Assembly: GCA_934155265.1 (NCBI GenBank)
Contig: CAKPGU010000007.1
Span: 1-64,000 of the forward strand
Reading direction: 5' to 3'
DNA length: 64,000 nt
From: an uncultured Clostridia bacterium
GTDB lineage: Bacteria > Bacillota > Clostridia > TANB77 > CAG-508
The position numbers were made by a program, and so were the translations under genes. Below are positions 53,016 to 62,748 of the stretch, in pieces; within the stretch, counting starts at the first letter, position 1, and each line of letters begins with the position of its first letter. The notes beneath the pieces are model-generated. The model worked only from the letters and a program-made list of their open reading frames with translations. It was not told the DNA's origin and ran no database searches.

Positions 53016-54275
53016 TTATTCTGTAACTCTTTCTATTTTTGCACCTAGATTTCTGAATTTTTCTTCTATATTTTCATATCCTCTGTCTATGTGCTCTAAA
53101 TTGTATATTTCAGTTTTTCCTTCTGCTATTATTCCAGCAATGATTAAGGCTGCACCAGCACGTAAATCTGACGAATATACAGGTGAACCATATAATTGTT
53201 CAACACCTTCAAAAAATGCTGATTTTCCTTGAGCTGTAATATTTGCACCCATCTTATTTAGTTCTTCTGTATATTGGAATCTTGATTCCCAGATGTTTTC
53301 AATTATTCTGCTAGTACCATTTGCGATAGATAGAACTACTCCCATTTGTGGTTGTAAATCTGTTGGAAAACCAGGATATGGCTGTGTTTTTATAATTGCT
53401 TTATTTGGTCTTTGGTCACACCAAACTCTTATTTCGTCTCCAAAGTCTTCAACATGACCACCAATTTCAAGTATTTTTGCTGTAAGTGATTCTAAGTGTT
53501 TTGTTATACAATTTTTTATTAATATATCTCCTTGAGATGCTACGGCTGCAAGCATAAATGTACCTGCTTCTATTTGATCTGGAACAATAGAATATGTACT
53601 ATTTCCAGTTAACTTTTTTACACCATTAATTTTGATTACATCTGTTCCTGCACCACGAATATCTGCTCCCATTGTATTTAAGAAGTTTGCAACATCAACA
53701 ATGTGTGGCTCTCTTGCAGCATTATCTATAATTGTTGTTCCTTCTGCTAAAACAGATGCTAGCATTACATTTATTGTAGCTCCAACTGAAACAACATCCA
53801 TGTAGATTGATGTTCCAACTAATTTTTCTGCTGATGCTGAGATTTTTCCTTGAGCAACGTCTACTTTTGCTCCAAGGGCTTCAAATCCTTTTATATGTTG
53901 ATCAATAGGTCTAGCTCCTAGTTGACATCCGCCAGGCATTCCTACAGAAATTTTTCCGGTTCTACCAAGCATGCTTCCTATTATATAATAAGATGCTCTA
54001 AATTTGCTTGTTAATTCTTCAGATGCTTCGGTTTTTGTAATATTTCTTGTATCTATTGTTATTTCATTTTTTGTATTCCATGTTATTTTTGCACCAAGGC
54101 CTTCTAATATTTCGCAAGATTTTTTTACATCGCTTATATTAGGTAAATTTTCTATTGTACAAATTCCATCTATTAAAAGTGTTGCAGGTAAAATTGCTAC
54201 TGCAGCATTTTTTGCACCACTTATTGTTACTTCTCCTTTTAAAGGCGTTTTTCCAGTGATAACTAATTTTTCCAA
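53016..54275 (-). CDS. murA: UDP-N-acetylglucosamine 1-carboxyvinyltransferase
   Basis: 419 residues, first committed step of peptidoglycan synthesis. Markers: SGAKNAAVAILPATLL with the conserved Lys-Asn near the start, GGCQLGARPIDQHIKGFEALGA (the active-site loop, here with Gly-Gly-Cys), and DLRAGAALIIAGI near the end. It starts with TTG, seven bases after AAGGAGG. The loop cysteine that reacts with fosfomycin is present. Confidence 0.96.
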   Translation of the reverse strand: MEKLVITGKTPLKGEVTISGAKNAAVAILPATLLIDGICTIENLPNISDVKKSCEILEGLGAKITWNTKNEITIDTRNITKTEASEELTSKFRASYYIIGSMLGRTGKISVGMPGGCQLGARPIDQHIKGFEALGAKVDVAQGKISASAEKLVGTSIYMDVVSVGATINVMLASVLAEGTTIIDNAAREPHIVDVANFLNTMGADIRGAGTDVIKINGVKKLTGNSTYSIVPDQIEAGTFMLAAVASQGDILIKNCITKHLESLTAKILEIGGHVEDFGDEIRVWCDQRPNKAIIKTQPYPGFPTDLQPQMGVVLSIANGTSRIIENIWESRFQYTEELNKMGANITAQGKSAFFEGVEQLYGSPVYSSDLRAGAALIIAGIIAEGKTEIYNLEHIDRGYENIEEKFRNLGAKIERVTE

Positions 54276-54368
54276 AAGTATTCCTCCTTAAAATTTTCTT
54301 TCGTAAGAAATATATCATAAAAACTCAAAGATTACAACAGTTTTTTGGGAGAAAGTAAAATAAAAGTA

Positions 54369-55016
54369 CTACTTATTTTTACTTATGGTAAATAAATTAT
54401 TTTCTGCAAAAACTTCTATAAGCTTGAATTTTAACTTAATATCAGGTTTTTTGGAATCTGATATTATATCATAAGATTCTTTTTGAAGATTGTCTTGTAA
54501 ATTTTCTTTTGCATTATCATCAACAACTCCAGAAGAAACATCAATAAAGCAAAGAGAAGGAAACATTACGCACCACCAATTTTTTCCTTTTGCTTCTCCA
54601 ATTTCTACTCTTAATGCGTCGTAATATCCGGCAGGTAAAGAAATATCACCATAATTTTTTGTTGGAAAATAAAAATTATCAATATTTATTTTGGCAGTGT
54701 AATCATATCCATTTTCTTTAATTGTTTGTTCTGCAATTTTTTGAAAATCATCTTTGTGTTCATTAGCAATAGAAATTGCTTCTTGTTTGGTTGAACAATT
54801 TGAACATAATCCGTTCATGTAGTTCAATAATGAATCTCTAACTTTTAATTTTAAATTTTGGTCTTCATCACTATTGCTATTTGCTAATACATGTAATCTA
54901 AATACTGCAGTAGATAAATTATTAGAAATTGCAGTTGCATAACTTTGAGCTGATAAAAATACATATGCAAATAGTAAAAAAGTTAATAATATAATTTTTT
55001 TGAATTTTGTTTTCAT
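54369..55016 (-). CDS. spoIIR: Stage II sporulation protein R
   Basis: 215 residues from the ATG at 55016 (AGGAGG five bases upstream). A signal peptide (about 1-26) is followed by the family signature FRLHVLANSNSDEDQNLKLKVRD and later ISLPAGYYDALRVEIGEAKGKNWWCVMFP. SpoIIR is made in the forespore and triggers SpoIIGA-dependent activation of sigma-E in the mother cell. Length is normal. Confidence 0.95.
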   Translation of the reverse strand: MKTKFKKIILLTFLLFAYVFLSAQSYATAISNNLSTAVFRLHVLANSNSDEDQNLKLKVRDSLLNYMNGLCSNCSTKQEAISIANEHKDDFQKIAEQTIKENGYDYTAKINIDNFYFPTKNYGDISLPAGYYDALRVEIGEAKGKNWWCVMFPSLCFIDVSSGVVDDNAKENLQDNLQKESYDIISDSKKPDIKLKFKLIEVFAENNLFTISKNK

Positions 55017-55162
55017 AATTCCTCCTAAAAACATTTTTGTAAAAATATATCTTTAAAATAATTATTAGCCAAAAAAAATAAATTATACATTTGGAGGAAA
55101 AAAACTTGACAATGAAATTTTAATATGGTAAAATTTACCAGTAAACAATTGGAGGGGAAGAT

Positions 55163-55591
55163 ATGATTGTTGAAAACAAAAGATTAGAAAAATTATGTTG
55201 TTTTTATGTAAGTGAGTTTCATCTGGAAATGATTTTATTACCATATATTAATAAATCATTAGATGAAAATAAAAAAATATTTATAGTGTCAGAAATTAAT
55301 TTAGAAAAAAGTTTAGGAATTTTAATGTCAAAAATAAATTTAAAAGAAAATCGAAAAAATGAAATATTAAATCTTAATTGGAAAAATAATAGTATTAGAA
55401 ATATAGAAAATAATTCAGTAATTGTAATAGTAGGAAAAAGTAAATTTATAAAAAATATTAATGAACAATTAAAAATTGAAAATAGCGTAATTGTTGATTG
55501 TTATAATTTTGAAGAAATACAAGATAAGTCTACGGAAATATTGAAAGGATATGAGAAAAATTTAAATACTAGTGGAATACAAGATATTTAA
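55163..55591 (+). CDS. Unknown cytoplasmic protein
   Basis: 142 residues, no signal or membrane segment. Alternating strands and helices (FIVSEINLEKSLGILMSKI, then VIVIVGKSKFIKNI and VIVDCYNF) suggest a small alpha/beta fold. TTGGAGGGGAAG precedes the ATG, so it is probably expressed. I do not recognise a family. It precedes the glycosyltransferase gene by about 80 bases, but a functional link is not shown. Confidence 0.7.
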   Translation: MIVENKRLEKLCCFYVSEFHLEMILLPYINKSLDENKKIFIVSEINLEKSLGILMSKINLKENRKNEILNLNWKNNSIRNIENNSVIVIVGKSKFIKNINEQLKIENSVIVDCYNFEEIQDKSTEILKGYEKNLNTSGIQDI

Positions 55592-55673
55592 AAAAATTGT
55601 CAAAAAAGGTTGTAATTAGTAAAAATACATGATAGAATCGAAAAAAACATATAATAAAGAAGGAATAAGAGAT

Positions 55674-57374
55674 ATGGAGAAGAAAAAGAAAATATTAATT
55701 GTTACTGCATTTCCTACACATGGGGCAGGAAGTGGAGCATTAATTACAACACAAGCAAAATCGTATGTTGAAGAGGGTCATCAAGTTGTTATTATTACGG
55801 GAAATAATAGAACAGACTTTGATAAGTTAGAAGGTGTTAGATACCATGTAGTTCCTTTTACTGCGGAAACAGAGAATCCAGAAAAAATAGAAAATCAATG
55901 TAAATTTAATTATTTAATGTTTACTACACATACAGAAAGCACAGCAAACTTCTGGAATGCAAGCTTAGAGCAGATAGAAGAATATATGCAAGCTTTTGAA
56001 AAGGCTATAAGAGAAGAAATAAATCAATTTAATCCTGATATAGTTCATACACAACATAATTGGATTACAAGTAGTATATTATCTAAATTTGATAAACCAG
56101 TTGCGCTTACTATTCATGGAACTGATTTGATGGGATATCAAAGAGCAAACGAAGAACTAAAAAAGGTAAATGCTCAAATTGATAAATTAAAAAATGATGC
56201 TCAAACAAATGATAATACACAATTAATTAATAATATAAAAAAATTAGAAGAAATTTATTTACAATATAAAAATAAAAAACAAATTTTAGCAGATATAAAA
56301 AAAGCAATGGATAATAATGAAATTCGAACTAATAAAGAAGATTTAGAACAATTAGTGGGATTATATGATGATAAAACAAAGTATCAATTATATATGAGAT
56401 ATGCAGAAAAATCAGCACAAATATCTAATAGAATAATTGTTATTTCAGAAGACCAGAAAAAGGAATTTTCTAGATTATTCCCACAAGATAAAGATAGAGT
56501 TGTTTTATTAGAGAATGGATATGATCCAAAAACATTTTATATGGATAGAAATGTAGATAGAGATGAAGTATTACCAGCAGAACAAGCAGATTATGATAAT
56601 ATGGTATTATTTGTTGGTAAATTTGCAGATTTTAAAGGTATTGATGCTTTATTAAATGCAACTAAGATTTATGAAGAAGAAATGAGTTCTAAAAATAAGA
56701 AGATAGAAACTTTAATTGTTGGCTCAGGTGTATTAGACGAAAAACTAAGAAAACAAGCTGATGAATTAGGATTAAAAAATACACACTTCTTGGGCAGAAA
56801 AAATCATACGGAAATACGCCAATTACAGAATTTGGCAACAGTTTCATTAATCCCTTCAAGAAATGAACCGTTTGGGCTAGTAGTAATAGAAGGAACAGCA
56901 TGTGGACATCCTGTTATAGCAACTAATGCTGGTGGAATTCCTGGGATATTGAACAGAGAAAATGCAGATATATCTGATAAAACAAAATCATATGTAACAC
57001 CACTTGGAATTTTAGTACCACCACTACCAGATAGACCAGTTTTATTAGATGAAGCACAAAAAGATCAATTAGATGAATATATGGTTAAATATATGAATGC
57101 AAGTAAAGAGGAAAAAGTAAAAGTTTCTAATGAAATAGCAAATAATTTAGGATTAGAAATAGAAGATGTAAATAATTATATTGAATCTTATATGAGAACT
57201 ATATATGGAATAAGTGATGGAATAAAATCAATAGTATTAGAAAAAACTAAGTTTGATAATCAAAAAATTGCAGAAGATACAGAAACTAACTATTCACAAG
57301 ACGTTATAAGAGATAAAATATTAGGAATATTTGATGATGCAATAAATGATAAAAAAAAAATAAATGAAAGATAA
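55674..57374 (+). CDS. Family 4 glycosyltransferase with coiled-coil insertion
   Basis: 566 residues. N-terminal GT-B lobe (ILIVTAFPTHGAGSGALITTQ, VHTQHNWITS, LTIHGTDL) and C-terminal lobe with VLLENGYDPKTF, LFVGKFADFKGIDALLNA and the donor-site motif SRNEPFGLVVIEGTACGHPVIATNAGGIP, all GT4 features. Between the lobes (about residues 155-250) is a charged coiled-coil-like insertion not usual for the family. The ATG at 55674 is chosen over one 15 codons earlier because of GAAGGA upstream. It likely transfers a sugar from the nucleotide donors made by the next two genes. Confidence 0.88.
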   Translation: MEKKKKILIVTAFPTHGAGSGALITTQAKSYVEEGHQVVIITGNNRTDFDKLEGVRYHVVPFTAETENPEKIENQCKFNYLMFTTHTESTANFWNASLEQIEEYMQAFEKAIREEINQFNPDIVHTQHNWITSSILSKFDKPVALTIHGTDLMGYQRANEELKKVNAQIDKLKNDAQTNDNTQLINNIKKLEEIYLQYKNKKQILADIKKAMDNNEIRTNKEDLEQLVGLYDDKTKYQLYMRYAEKSAQISNRIIVISEDQKKEFSRLFPQDKDRVVLLENGYDPKTFYMDRNVDRDEVLPAEQADYDNMVLFVGKFADFKGIDALLNATKIYEEEMSSKNKKIETLIVGSGVLDEKLRKQADELGLKNTHFLGRKNHTEIRQLQNLATVSLIPSRNEPFGLVVIEGTACGHPVIATNAGGIPGILNRENADISDKTKSYVTPLGILVPPLPDRPVLLDEAQKDQLDEYMVKYMNASKEEKVKVSNEIANNLGLEIEDVNNYIESYMRTIYGISDGIKSIVLEKTKFDNQKIAEDTETNYSQDVIRDKILGIFDDAINDKKKINER

Positions 57375-57447
57375 TTTTGAATAAAGTACAAAAAATATAT
57401 CAAAATAATATATATAATTTATTGTAGCAAGTAAAGGAGAAAAACAT

Positions 57448-58689
57448 ATGGACGAAAATTTAGACACAATTCGAAGAGAACTAAAAAAATACTCTCAAGA
57501 GCATTTATTAAATGAATACGAAAGACTAGATGGTGTAAAACAAAAACAACTATTAAATCAAATTGAAAATATTGATTTTGAAATGATAAATAGTTTATAT
57601 AGAAATACTAAAAATGGGTTTGATACTAAAGATTCTCAGATAACACCAATAGAATATTTTGATAAAGGAAATTTAAACGGATATTATAAAAGTTTTCAAG
57701 AAACAGGTGAGCAAGCTATTAGAGCTGGAAAACTTGCTGCTGTAACAATGGCTGGAGGACAAGGTACAAGACTTGGACATAGTGGTCCAAAAGGAACTTT
57801 TGATATTGGTCTAGAATCACATAAATCATTATTTGAATTATTAAGTGATTCATTAAAAGAACAAGGAAAGAAATATGATGTTACAATTCCTTGGTTTATA
57901 ATGACAAGTGAAGAAAATAATGATGATACTATAAACTTCTTTGCAAAAAATAGATATTTTGGATATCAAAAAGATAAAAATATATTTTTCTTTAAACAAG
58001 GTGAATTACCAATGGTTGATACAGAAGGAAAAATATTAATTGGTGAAAATGGCTTGATAAAAGAAGCTGCAGATGGACATGGTGGAATATATGAAGCTCT
58101 TGTAAAAAACGGAATGACAAAAAAGATGAGAGAATTAGGAGTTGAATGGATATTTATAGGAGGAGTTGATAACTGTTTAGTAAAAATGGTTGATCCTATA
58201 TTAATGGGACTTGCAATTCAAAAGCATGTAACAGCTGCTGGAAAATCAGTAGTAAAAGCTAATCCTCAAGAAAAAGTAGGAGTATTCTGCAAAAAGAATG
58301 GAAGACCTTCTGTTGTAGAATATACAGAAATTCCAAAAGAGATGGCAGAAGCTAAAAATGAAAATGGTGAATTAGTATATGGTGAATCACATATTCTATG
58401 CAATTTATTTAATATAGATGCAGTAGAAAGAATGGGAAATAAACCATTACCTTATCATTCAGCTTTCAAAAAAGCAACTTATATAGATAAAGATGGAAAT
58501 AAAGTAGTACCAGATGGACCAAATGCATATAAATTTGAAGCATTCTTATTTGATGCTTTTGGAGAATTAGATGATATGGCTATTTTAAGAGTAAATAGAG
58601 AAGAGGAATTTGCTCCTGTTAAAAATGCAGCTGGAGTAGATAGTCCAGAAACCGCAAGAGAGCTATATAGAAAATTCTATAAATTATAA
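57448..58689 (+). CDS. UDP-sugar pyrophosphorylase (UDPGP family)
   Basis: 413 residues. The nucleotide-binding motif AVTMAGGQGTRLGHSGPKGT (about 97-116), NxxDD-like VDNCLVKMVDP and YHSAFKKATYID place it in the eukaryote-like UDPGP/UAP family that makes UDP-glucose or UDP-GlcNAc from UTP and the sugar 1-phosphate. The exact sugar cannot be fixed. It lies between the glycosyltransferase and phosphoglucomutase genes, which would use and supply its product and substrate. Confidence 0.9.
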   Translation: MDENLDTIRRELKKYSQEHLLNEYERLDGVKQKQLLNQIENIDFEMINSLYRNTKNGFDTKDSQITPIEYFDKGNLNGYYKSFQETGEQAIRAGKLAAVTMAGGQGTRLGHSGPKGTFDIGLESHKSLFELLSDSLKEQGKKYDVTIPWFIMTSEENNDDTINFFAKNRYFGYQKDKNIFFFKQGELPMVDTEGKILIGENGLIKEAADGHGGIYEALVKNGMTKKMRELGVEWIFIGGVDNCLVKMVDPILMGLAIQKHVTAAGKSVVKANPQEKVGVFCKKNGRPSVVEYTEIPKEMAEAKNENGELVYGESHILCNLFNIDAVERMGNKPLPYHSAFKKATYIDKDGNKVVPDGPNAYKFEAFLFDAFGELDDMAILRVNREEEFAPVKNAAGVDSPETARELYRKFYKL

Positions 58690-58765
58690 AGTTTAATAAA
58701 TAACTGCTGGTAGATATATCAGTGGTTATTTTTATATAATATACAAAAAGAAAGGAAGAAAAAAT

Positions 58766-60496
58766 ATGGATTACAAAGAAGAATATAAAAAATGGTGTGA
58801 AGATCCAAGTTTTGATGAAGAAACAAGAAAAGAGTTATTAGCAATTAAAGATGATGAGGAAGAGATAAAAGATAGATTTTATAAAGAATTAGAGTTCGGA
58901 ACAGCTGGATTACGTGGTGTAATTGGTATGGGAACAAATAGAATGAATAAATATACAGTAGGAAAAGCTACACAAGGGCTAGCAAATTATATATTAGAAC
59001 AAGGAACACAAGATAAAGGTGTTGCAATTAGCTATGATTCTAGAAGAATGTCAGATGAATTTAGCCTTCAAACAGCGTTAATATTAAATGCAAATGGAAT
59101 AAAAACATATTTGTTTGAAAGTTTAAGACCAGTTCCAGAGTTATCATTTGCTGTTAGACAATTAGGATGTACTGCAGGAATTATGATTACAGCTAGTCAC
59201 AATCCTCCAAAATACAACGGATATAAGGTTTATTGGGACGATGGTTCACAAATTGTTGCTCCAAGAGATAAAGATATTATAAATAAAGTTAGAGCAATTT
59301 CTGATTTTAAAGAAATAAAAACAATGAATAAAGAAGATGCTATAAAAGCTGGATTATTTAATATTGTTGGAAAAGAAATGGATGATAAATATATAGAAAC
59401 ATTAAAAAGTAAGATATTAAATCCAGAAATTGTTAGGGAACAAGGAAAAGATTTAAAAATAGTATATACACCATTACATGGTACTGGAAATATGGTTGCA
59501 GAAAGATTATTAAATGAATTAGGATTTAAAAATGTTTATGTAGTTCCAGAACAAGCTAAACCAGATGGAAATTTCCCAACTGTAGATTATCCAAATCCAG
59601 AGGATAAAAAGGCATTTGAATTAGCATTAGAGTTAGCTAAAAAAGTAGATGCAGATGTTGTTTTAGCAACAGATCCTGATGCAGATAGATTAGGAATTTA
59701 TGCTAAAGATACAAAAACAGGAGAATACATGCCATATACAGGAAATATGTCTGCATTATTAATTGCAGAATATAGAATTTCTCAAATGCAAGAAAAAGGA
59801 ATTTTGCCTAAAGATGGTATGTTTATAACAACAATTGTTTCATCAGATTTAGCAAAGGCAATTGCTGCAAACTATGGATTAGAGTGTATTGAAGTTTTAA
59901 CTGGATTCAAAAATATTGGAGCAGTTATGAAAAAAGCTGAAGAAAATCATGATAAAACTTATGTATTTGGATTTGAAGAGAGTTATGGATGTTTAATTGG
60001 TGATTATGCAAGAGACAAAGATGGAATTGCAGCAGTTATGTCTTTGTGCGAAGCAGCTGCATATTATAGAGCTCAAGGAATAACATTATGGGATCAAATG
60101 AATAATATTTACAAAAAATATGGATATTATAAAGAAGATCAAGTTTCAATTGTAATGGAAGGTGCCGAAGGTGCTGAAAAAATCAAAGAAATGATGACTA
60201 CAATGAGAAATAAAGATGTTGAAAAAATTGGAAAATATAAAGTTCTAACATTTAAAGATGTTGAGAGAGATTATGTTAAAGATATGGTTACTGGAAAAGA
60301 AGGAAAGACAGGATTGCCAAAATCAAATGTATTGTATTATGCATTAGAAGATAATTGTTGGTGTTGTGTTCGTCCATCTGGAACAGAGCCAAAAATAAAA
60401 CTTTATTTTGGAGTTAAAGGTTCATCTGCTGAAAATGCAACAGAAGAGTTAGAAAAATTAAAAGATGATATGGTAAAATTAGTTAAAGGTGAATAA
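58766..60496 (+). CDS. Phosphoglucomutase/phosphomannomutase
   Basis: 576 residues, alpha-D-phosphohexomutase of the PgcA type. Four domain motifs are complete: active-site TASHNPPKYNGYKVY (Ser about 144), metal loop DPDADRLGIY (about 308), sugar-binding GFEESYGCL (about 404) and phosphate-binding RPSGTEPKIKLY near the C terminus. It interconverts hexose 6- and 1-phosphates, feeding the upstream pyrophosphorylase. AAAGGAAGAA precedes the ATG. Confidence 0.95.
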   Translation: MDYKEEYKKWCEDPSFDEETRKELLAIKDDEEEIKDRFYKELEFGTAGLRGVIGMGTNRMNKYTVGKATQGLANYILEQGTQDKGVAISYDSRRMSDEFSLQTALILNANGIKTYLFESLRPVPELSFAVRQLGCTAGIMITASHNPPKYNGYKVYWDDGSQIVAPRDKDIINKVRAISDFKEIKTMNKEDAIKAGLFNIVGKEMDDKYIETLKSKILNPEIVREQGKDLKIVYTPLHGTGNMVAERLLNELGFKNVYVVPEQAKPDGNFPTVDYPNPEDKKAFELALELAKKVDADVVLATDPDADRLGIYAKDTKTGEYMPYTGNMSALLIAEYRISQMQEKGILPKDGMFITTIVSSDLAKAIAANYGLECIEVLTGFKNIGAVMKKAEENHDKTYVFGFEESYGCLIGDYARDKDGIAAVMSLCEAAAYYRAQGITLWDQMNNIYKKYGYYKEDQVSIVMEGAEGAEKIKEMMTTMRNKDVEKIGKYKVLTFKDVERDYVKDMVTGKEGKTGLPKSNVLYYALEDNCWCCVRPSGTEPKIKLYFGVKGSSAENATEELEKLKDDMVKLVKGE

Positions 60497-60502
60497 AAAA
60501 TA

Positions 60503-60544
60503 GGTTCGGTCCTTTTCTTCGCATGCGAAAAAAAGGACCGAACC
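60503..60544. terminator. Bidirectional terminator after the phosphoglucomutase
   Basis: GGTTCGGTCCTTTT pairs with AAAAGGACCGAACC, with an inner TTCGCATGCGAA. It is G/C-rich compared with its surroundings and has a T tract on the minus-strand side. Confidence 0.9.
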
Positions 60545-60548
60545 CATT

Positions 60549-61244
60549 TTACCATAGATTTCTAGATATTGCTCCAAATAAATTAGCTTTTATTGTTGGA
60601 ATTTCTTTTTGCCAAGCAAATATTTCTGCTTTTATATCTTCTCTTTTAGTATGTTCATCCATAGCACAAACTTTAGGCATAATAGATTTATTATATTTTT
60701 TTACAAAATGGTTTGTATCTTTTTCTGTTAATAATATTAATGGTCGAATCATAGTGATACCACTTCTATCCATATAGCTTTTGGGAGCAAAAGTTGAAAT
60801 ATTTCCAGCATATTTTAAATTCATTATAAATGTTTCAATTACATCATCTAAATTATGACCTAATGCTATTTTATTACAACCTTCTCTTTGAGCGACAGAA
60901 TTTATTATTCCTCTACGCAAATTAGCGCACAAAGAACATGGATTTTTTTCTTTTCTGATATCAAATACTATTTCTTTTATATCACTTTTTTCTATAAATA
61001 ATGGAACTCCAATTTCATCACAATTTTTTTGCAATAATTCAGTATCAAAAGATTCAAATCCAGGATTTATGGATATTGCTATTAAATCAAAATGCTTTGG
61101 ATAAAATCTTTGTAAAGCTTTTAATCCATTTAATAATGTTATTGAATCTTTTCCTCCTGATAAACAAACTGCTATTTTGTCTCCTTCATCTATCATTTGA
61201 TATTCTTCTATTGCTTTTCTCATTTTACTTAATATATGTTGCAT
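60549..61244 (-). CDS. TtcA-like tRNA thiolation enzyme (PP-loop ATPase)
   Basis: 231 residues from the ATG at 61244 (AAAGGAA upstream). PP-loop CLSGGKDS (about 27-34), CSLCANLRRGI (CxxC with a third Cys at VCAMDE, about 194) and ALGHNLDDVIETF match the TtcA/TtuA group, which adenylates and thiolates tRNA using an iron-sulfur cluster. Whether the target is C32 (TtcA) or another position cannot be told. Single gene. Confidence 0.88.
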   Translation of the reverse strand: MQHILSKMRKAIEEYQMIDEGDKIAVCLSGGKDSITLLNGLKALQRFYPKHFDLIAISINPGFESFDTELLQKNCDEIGVPLFIEKSDIKEIVFDIRKEKNPCSLCANLRRGIINSVAQREGCNKIALGHNLDDVIETFIMNLKYAGNISTFAPKSYMDRSGITMIRPLILLTEKDTNHFVKKYNKSIMPKVCAMDEHTKREDIKAEIFAWQKEIPTIKANLFGAISRNLW

Positions 61245-61308
61245 TTTAAATTCCTTTCTCATTAATATAAAATTATTATAACATGAGTGTCAAGTCTTGA
61301 AAAAATTA

Positions 61309-61337
61309 TTGATTTTTGGATTAATGTGTATTATAAT
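61309..61337 (+). promoter_or_regulatory. Promoter of tRNA-Arg
   Basis: TTGATT (61309-61314), 17-base spacer, TATAAT (61332-61337), 16 bases before the tRNA. Confidence 0.65.
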
Positions 61338-61352
61338 ACTTATGTGTTTTAT

Positions 61353-61428
<76 letters not shown>

Positions 61429-61489
61429 GTTTTACAAGAGAGTACAAGAGGCAAAAAGATGAAAGCAAGAAAAAATTGAAATAAGTAGA

Positions 61490-61529
61490 TAAAAAATAAA
61501 GCCCCCTTTATGAAGTTTCATAAGGGGGT
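61490..61529 (-). terminator. Terminator of the Maf-like gene
   Basis: CCCCCTTATGAA-type arms pair across 61502-61529 (CCCCCTT/AAGGGGG and ATGAA/TTCAT) and are followed on the minus strand by CTTTATTTTTT. Confidence 0.88.
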
Positions 61530-61535
61530 GTAATA

Positions 61536-62114
61536 TTAATAAATAGTGGTTAACATTTCTTTAACATATTCGATTGTTAGTCCAATAGCTGTAGAGATAT
61601 TTCCTTCTGTTAACTCAAGAGTAGGAGTGTCAAGTATGCTAATTCCTCCACACTTAGTTAAAGGAGAGTTTTTGGAAAGATAATCTGATAAAATTTCATC
61701 AGGAAAATGAGCTAATCTCATTTTTGCAATATCACATTCATTAATGCAATTGATGATCTTATTGTCTTTTACATGTAGAATAGCGTTTCCTGTACATGCG
61801 TATATTTTATCGCTACCTTCCATGTCTTTAATATTTTCTCGTGCTTCTTCAATCGATTGTGGTTTTCCAAGCATTACGCCATGAAATACAATATTTTGTT
61901 CAGCTGCAATAATAATACGGTTTCCAGCTGGTTTTGTCATTTCAAAAACTGTAAGAGCTTTTCTCATAGAAATTTCTTTAAGTTGTTCTCTAAAGGAAAA
62001 TGATTCAATAGGAGTTTCATCAGCATTACCTACGACAATATCATAAGGAAGGCCAATGTCGTCCATTAATTTTTTCCGATAAGGTGATTTTGATGCAAGA
62101 ATAATTTTTTCCAT
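61536..62114 (-). CDS. Maf-family nucleotide pyrophosphatase, divergent
   Basis: 192 residues, normal Maf length. The start IILASKSPYRKKLMDDIGLPYDI and the middle VMLGKPQSIEEARENIKDM fit Maf/YhdE house-cleaning enzymes that hydrolyse modified or canonical dTTP/UTP-type nucleotides. The usual catalytic AADTVV is replaced by AAEQNIVF, so the base Asp is a Glu with a changed surrounding. It may be altered in specificity or activity. Divergent from tadA. Confidence 0.85.
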   Translation of the reverse strand: MEKIILASKSPYRKKLMDDIGLPYDIVVGNADETPIESFSFREQLKEISMRKALTVFEMTKPAGNRIIIAAEQNIVFHGVMLGKPQSIEEARENIKDMEGSDKIYACTGNAILHVKDNKIINCINECDIAKMRLAHFPDEILSDYLSKNSPLTKCGGISILDTPTLELTEGNISTAIGLTIEYVKEMLTTIY

Positions 62115-62262
62115 GTTGTTACCTCCGTAAAGTCTATAATATTACTATAAAAATCTTACTGTATAATTATAACAGAAAAATGCAAAAAATCAAGTAAATA
62201 TAAAAAACACTTGATAAAAAATACAAAAAAACATATAATATACAGGAAAAGAGAGTGATTAA

Positions 62263-62748
62263 ATGGAAGAACAAGAAGAATACTTTATGAATCAAGCATT
62301 AAAGGAAGCTGAAAAAGCATACAGTAAGTTAGAAATTCCTGTGGGAGCTATAATTGTAAAAGATGGAAAAATAATAGCGAGGGCGCATAATCAAAAAGAA
62401 ATAAAAACAGATACAACAAAACATGCTGAAATTACAGCTATACAAAAAGCTAGTAAAAAATTAAAATCTTGGAGATTGATTGATTGTGAAATGTATGTAA
62501 CATTAGAGCCATGTACAATGTGTGCTGGAGCGATAATTAATTCTAGAATAAAAAAAGTATATATAGGGGCAATGGATGAAAAAACAGGAGCTGTTGGTTC
62601 AGTATTAAATTTATTTGAGGATTATAAATTTAATCATAAGCCTGAAAGTGAAACTGGAATTTTGAAGGAAGATTGTGAAGATATATTAAAAAGATTTTTC
62701 AAAGAATTGAGAAAATCTAAAAAAATTAACGGAGGAAAAAATGTATAG
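62263..62748 (+). CDS. tadA: tRNA adenosine(34) deaminase
   Basis: 161 residues. Zinc-deaminase motifs HAEITAIQKA (about 55-64, catalytic Glu) and PCTMCAGAIINSRIKKVYIGA (about 85-105) with the DEKTGAVGSVLNLF segment typical of TadA. It converts A34 to inosine in tRNA-Arg(ACG). It is placed, as often in Firmicutes, close to the SRP RNA and dnaX. The stop overlaps the next gene by eight bases. Confidence 0.95.
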   Translation: MEEQEEYFMNQALKEAEKAYSKLEIPVGAIIVKDGKIIARAHNQKEIKTDTTKHAEITAIQKASKKLKSWRLIDCEMYVTLEPCTMCAGAIINSRIKKVYIGAMDEKTGAVGSVLNLFEDYKFNHKPESETGILKEDCEDILKRFFKELRKSKKINGGKNV

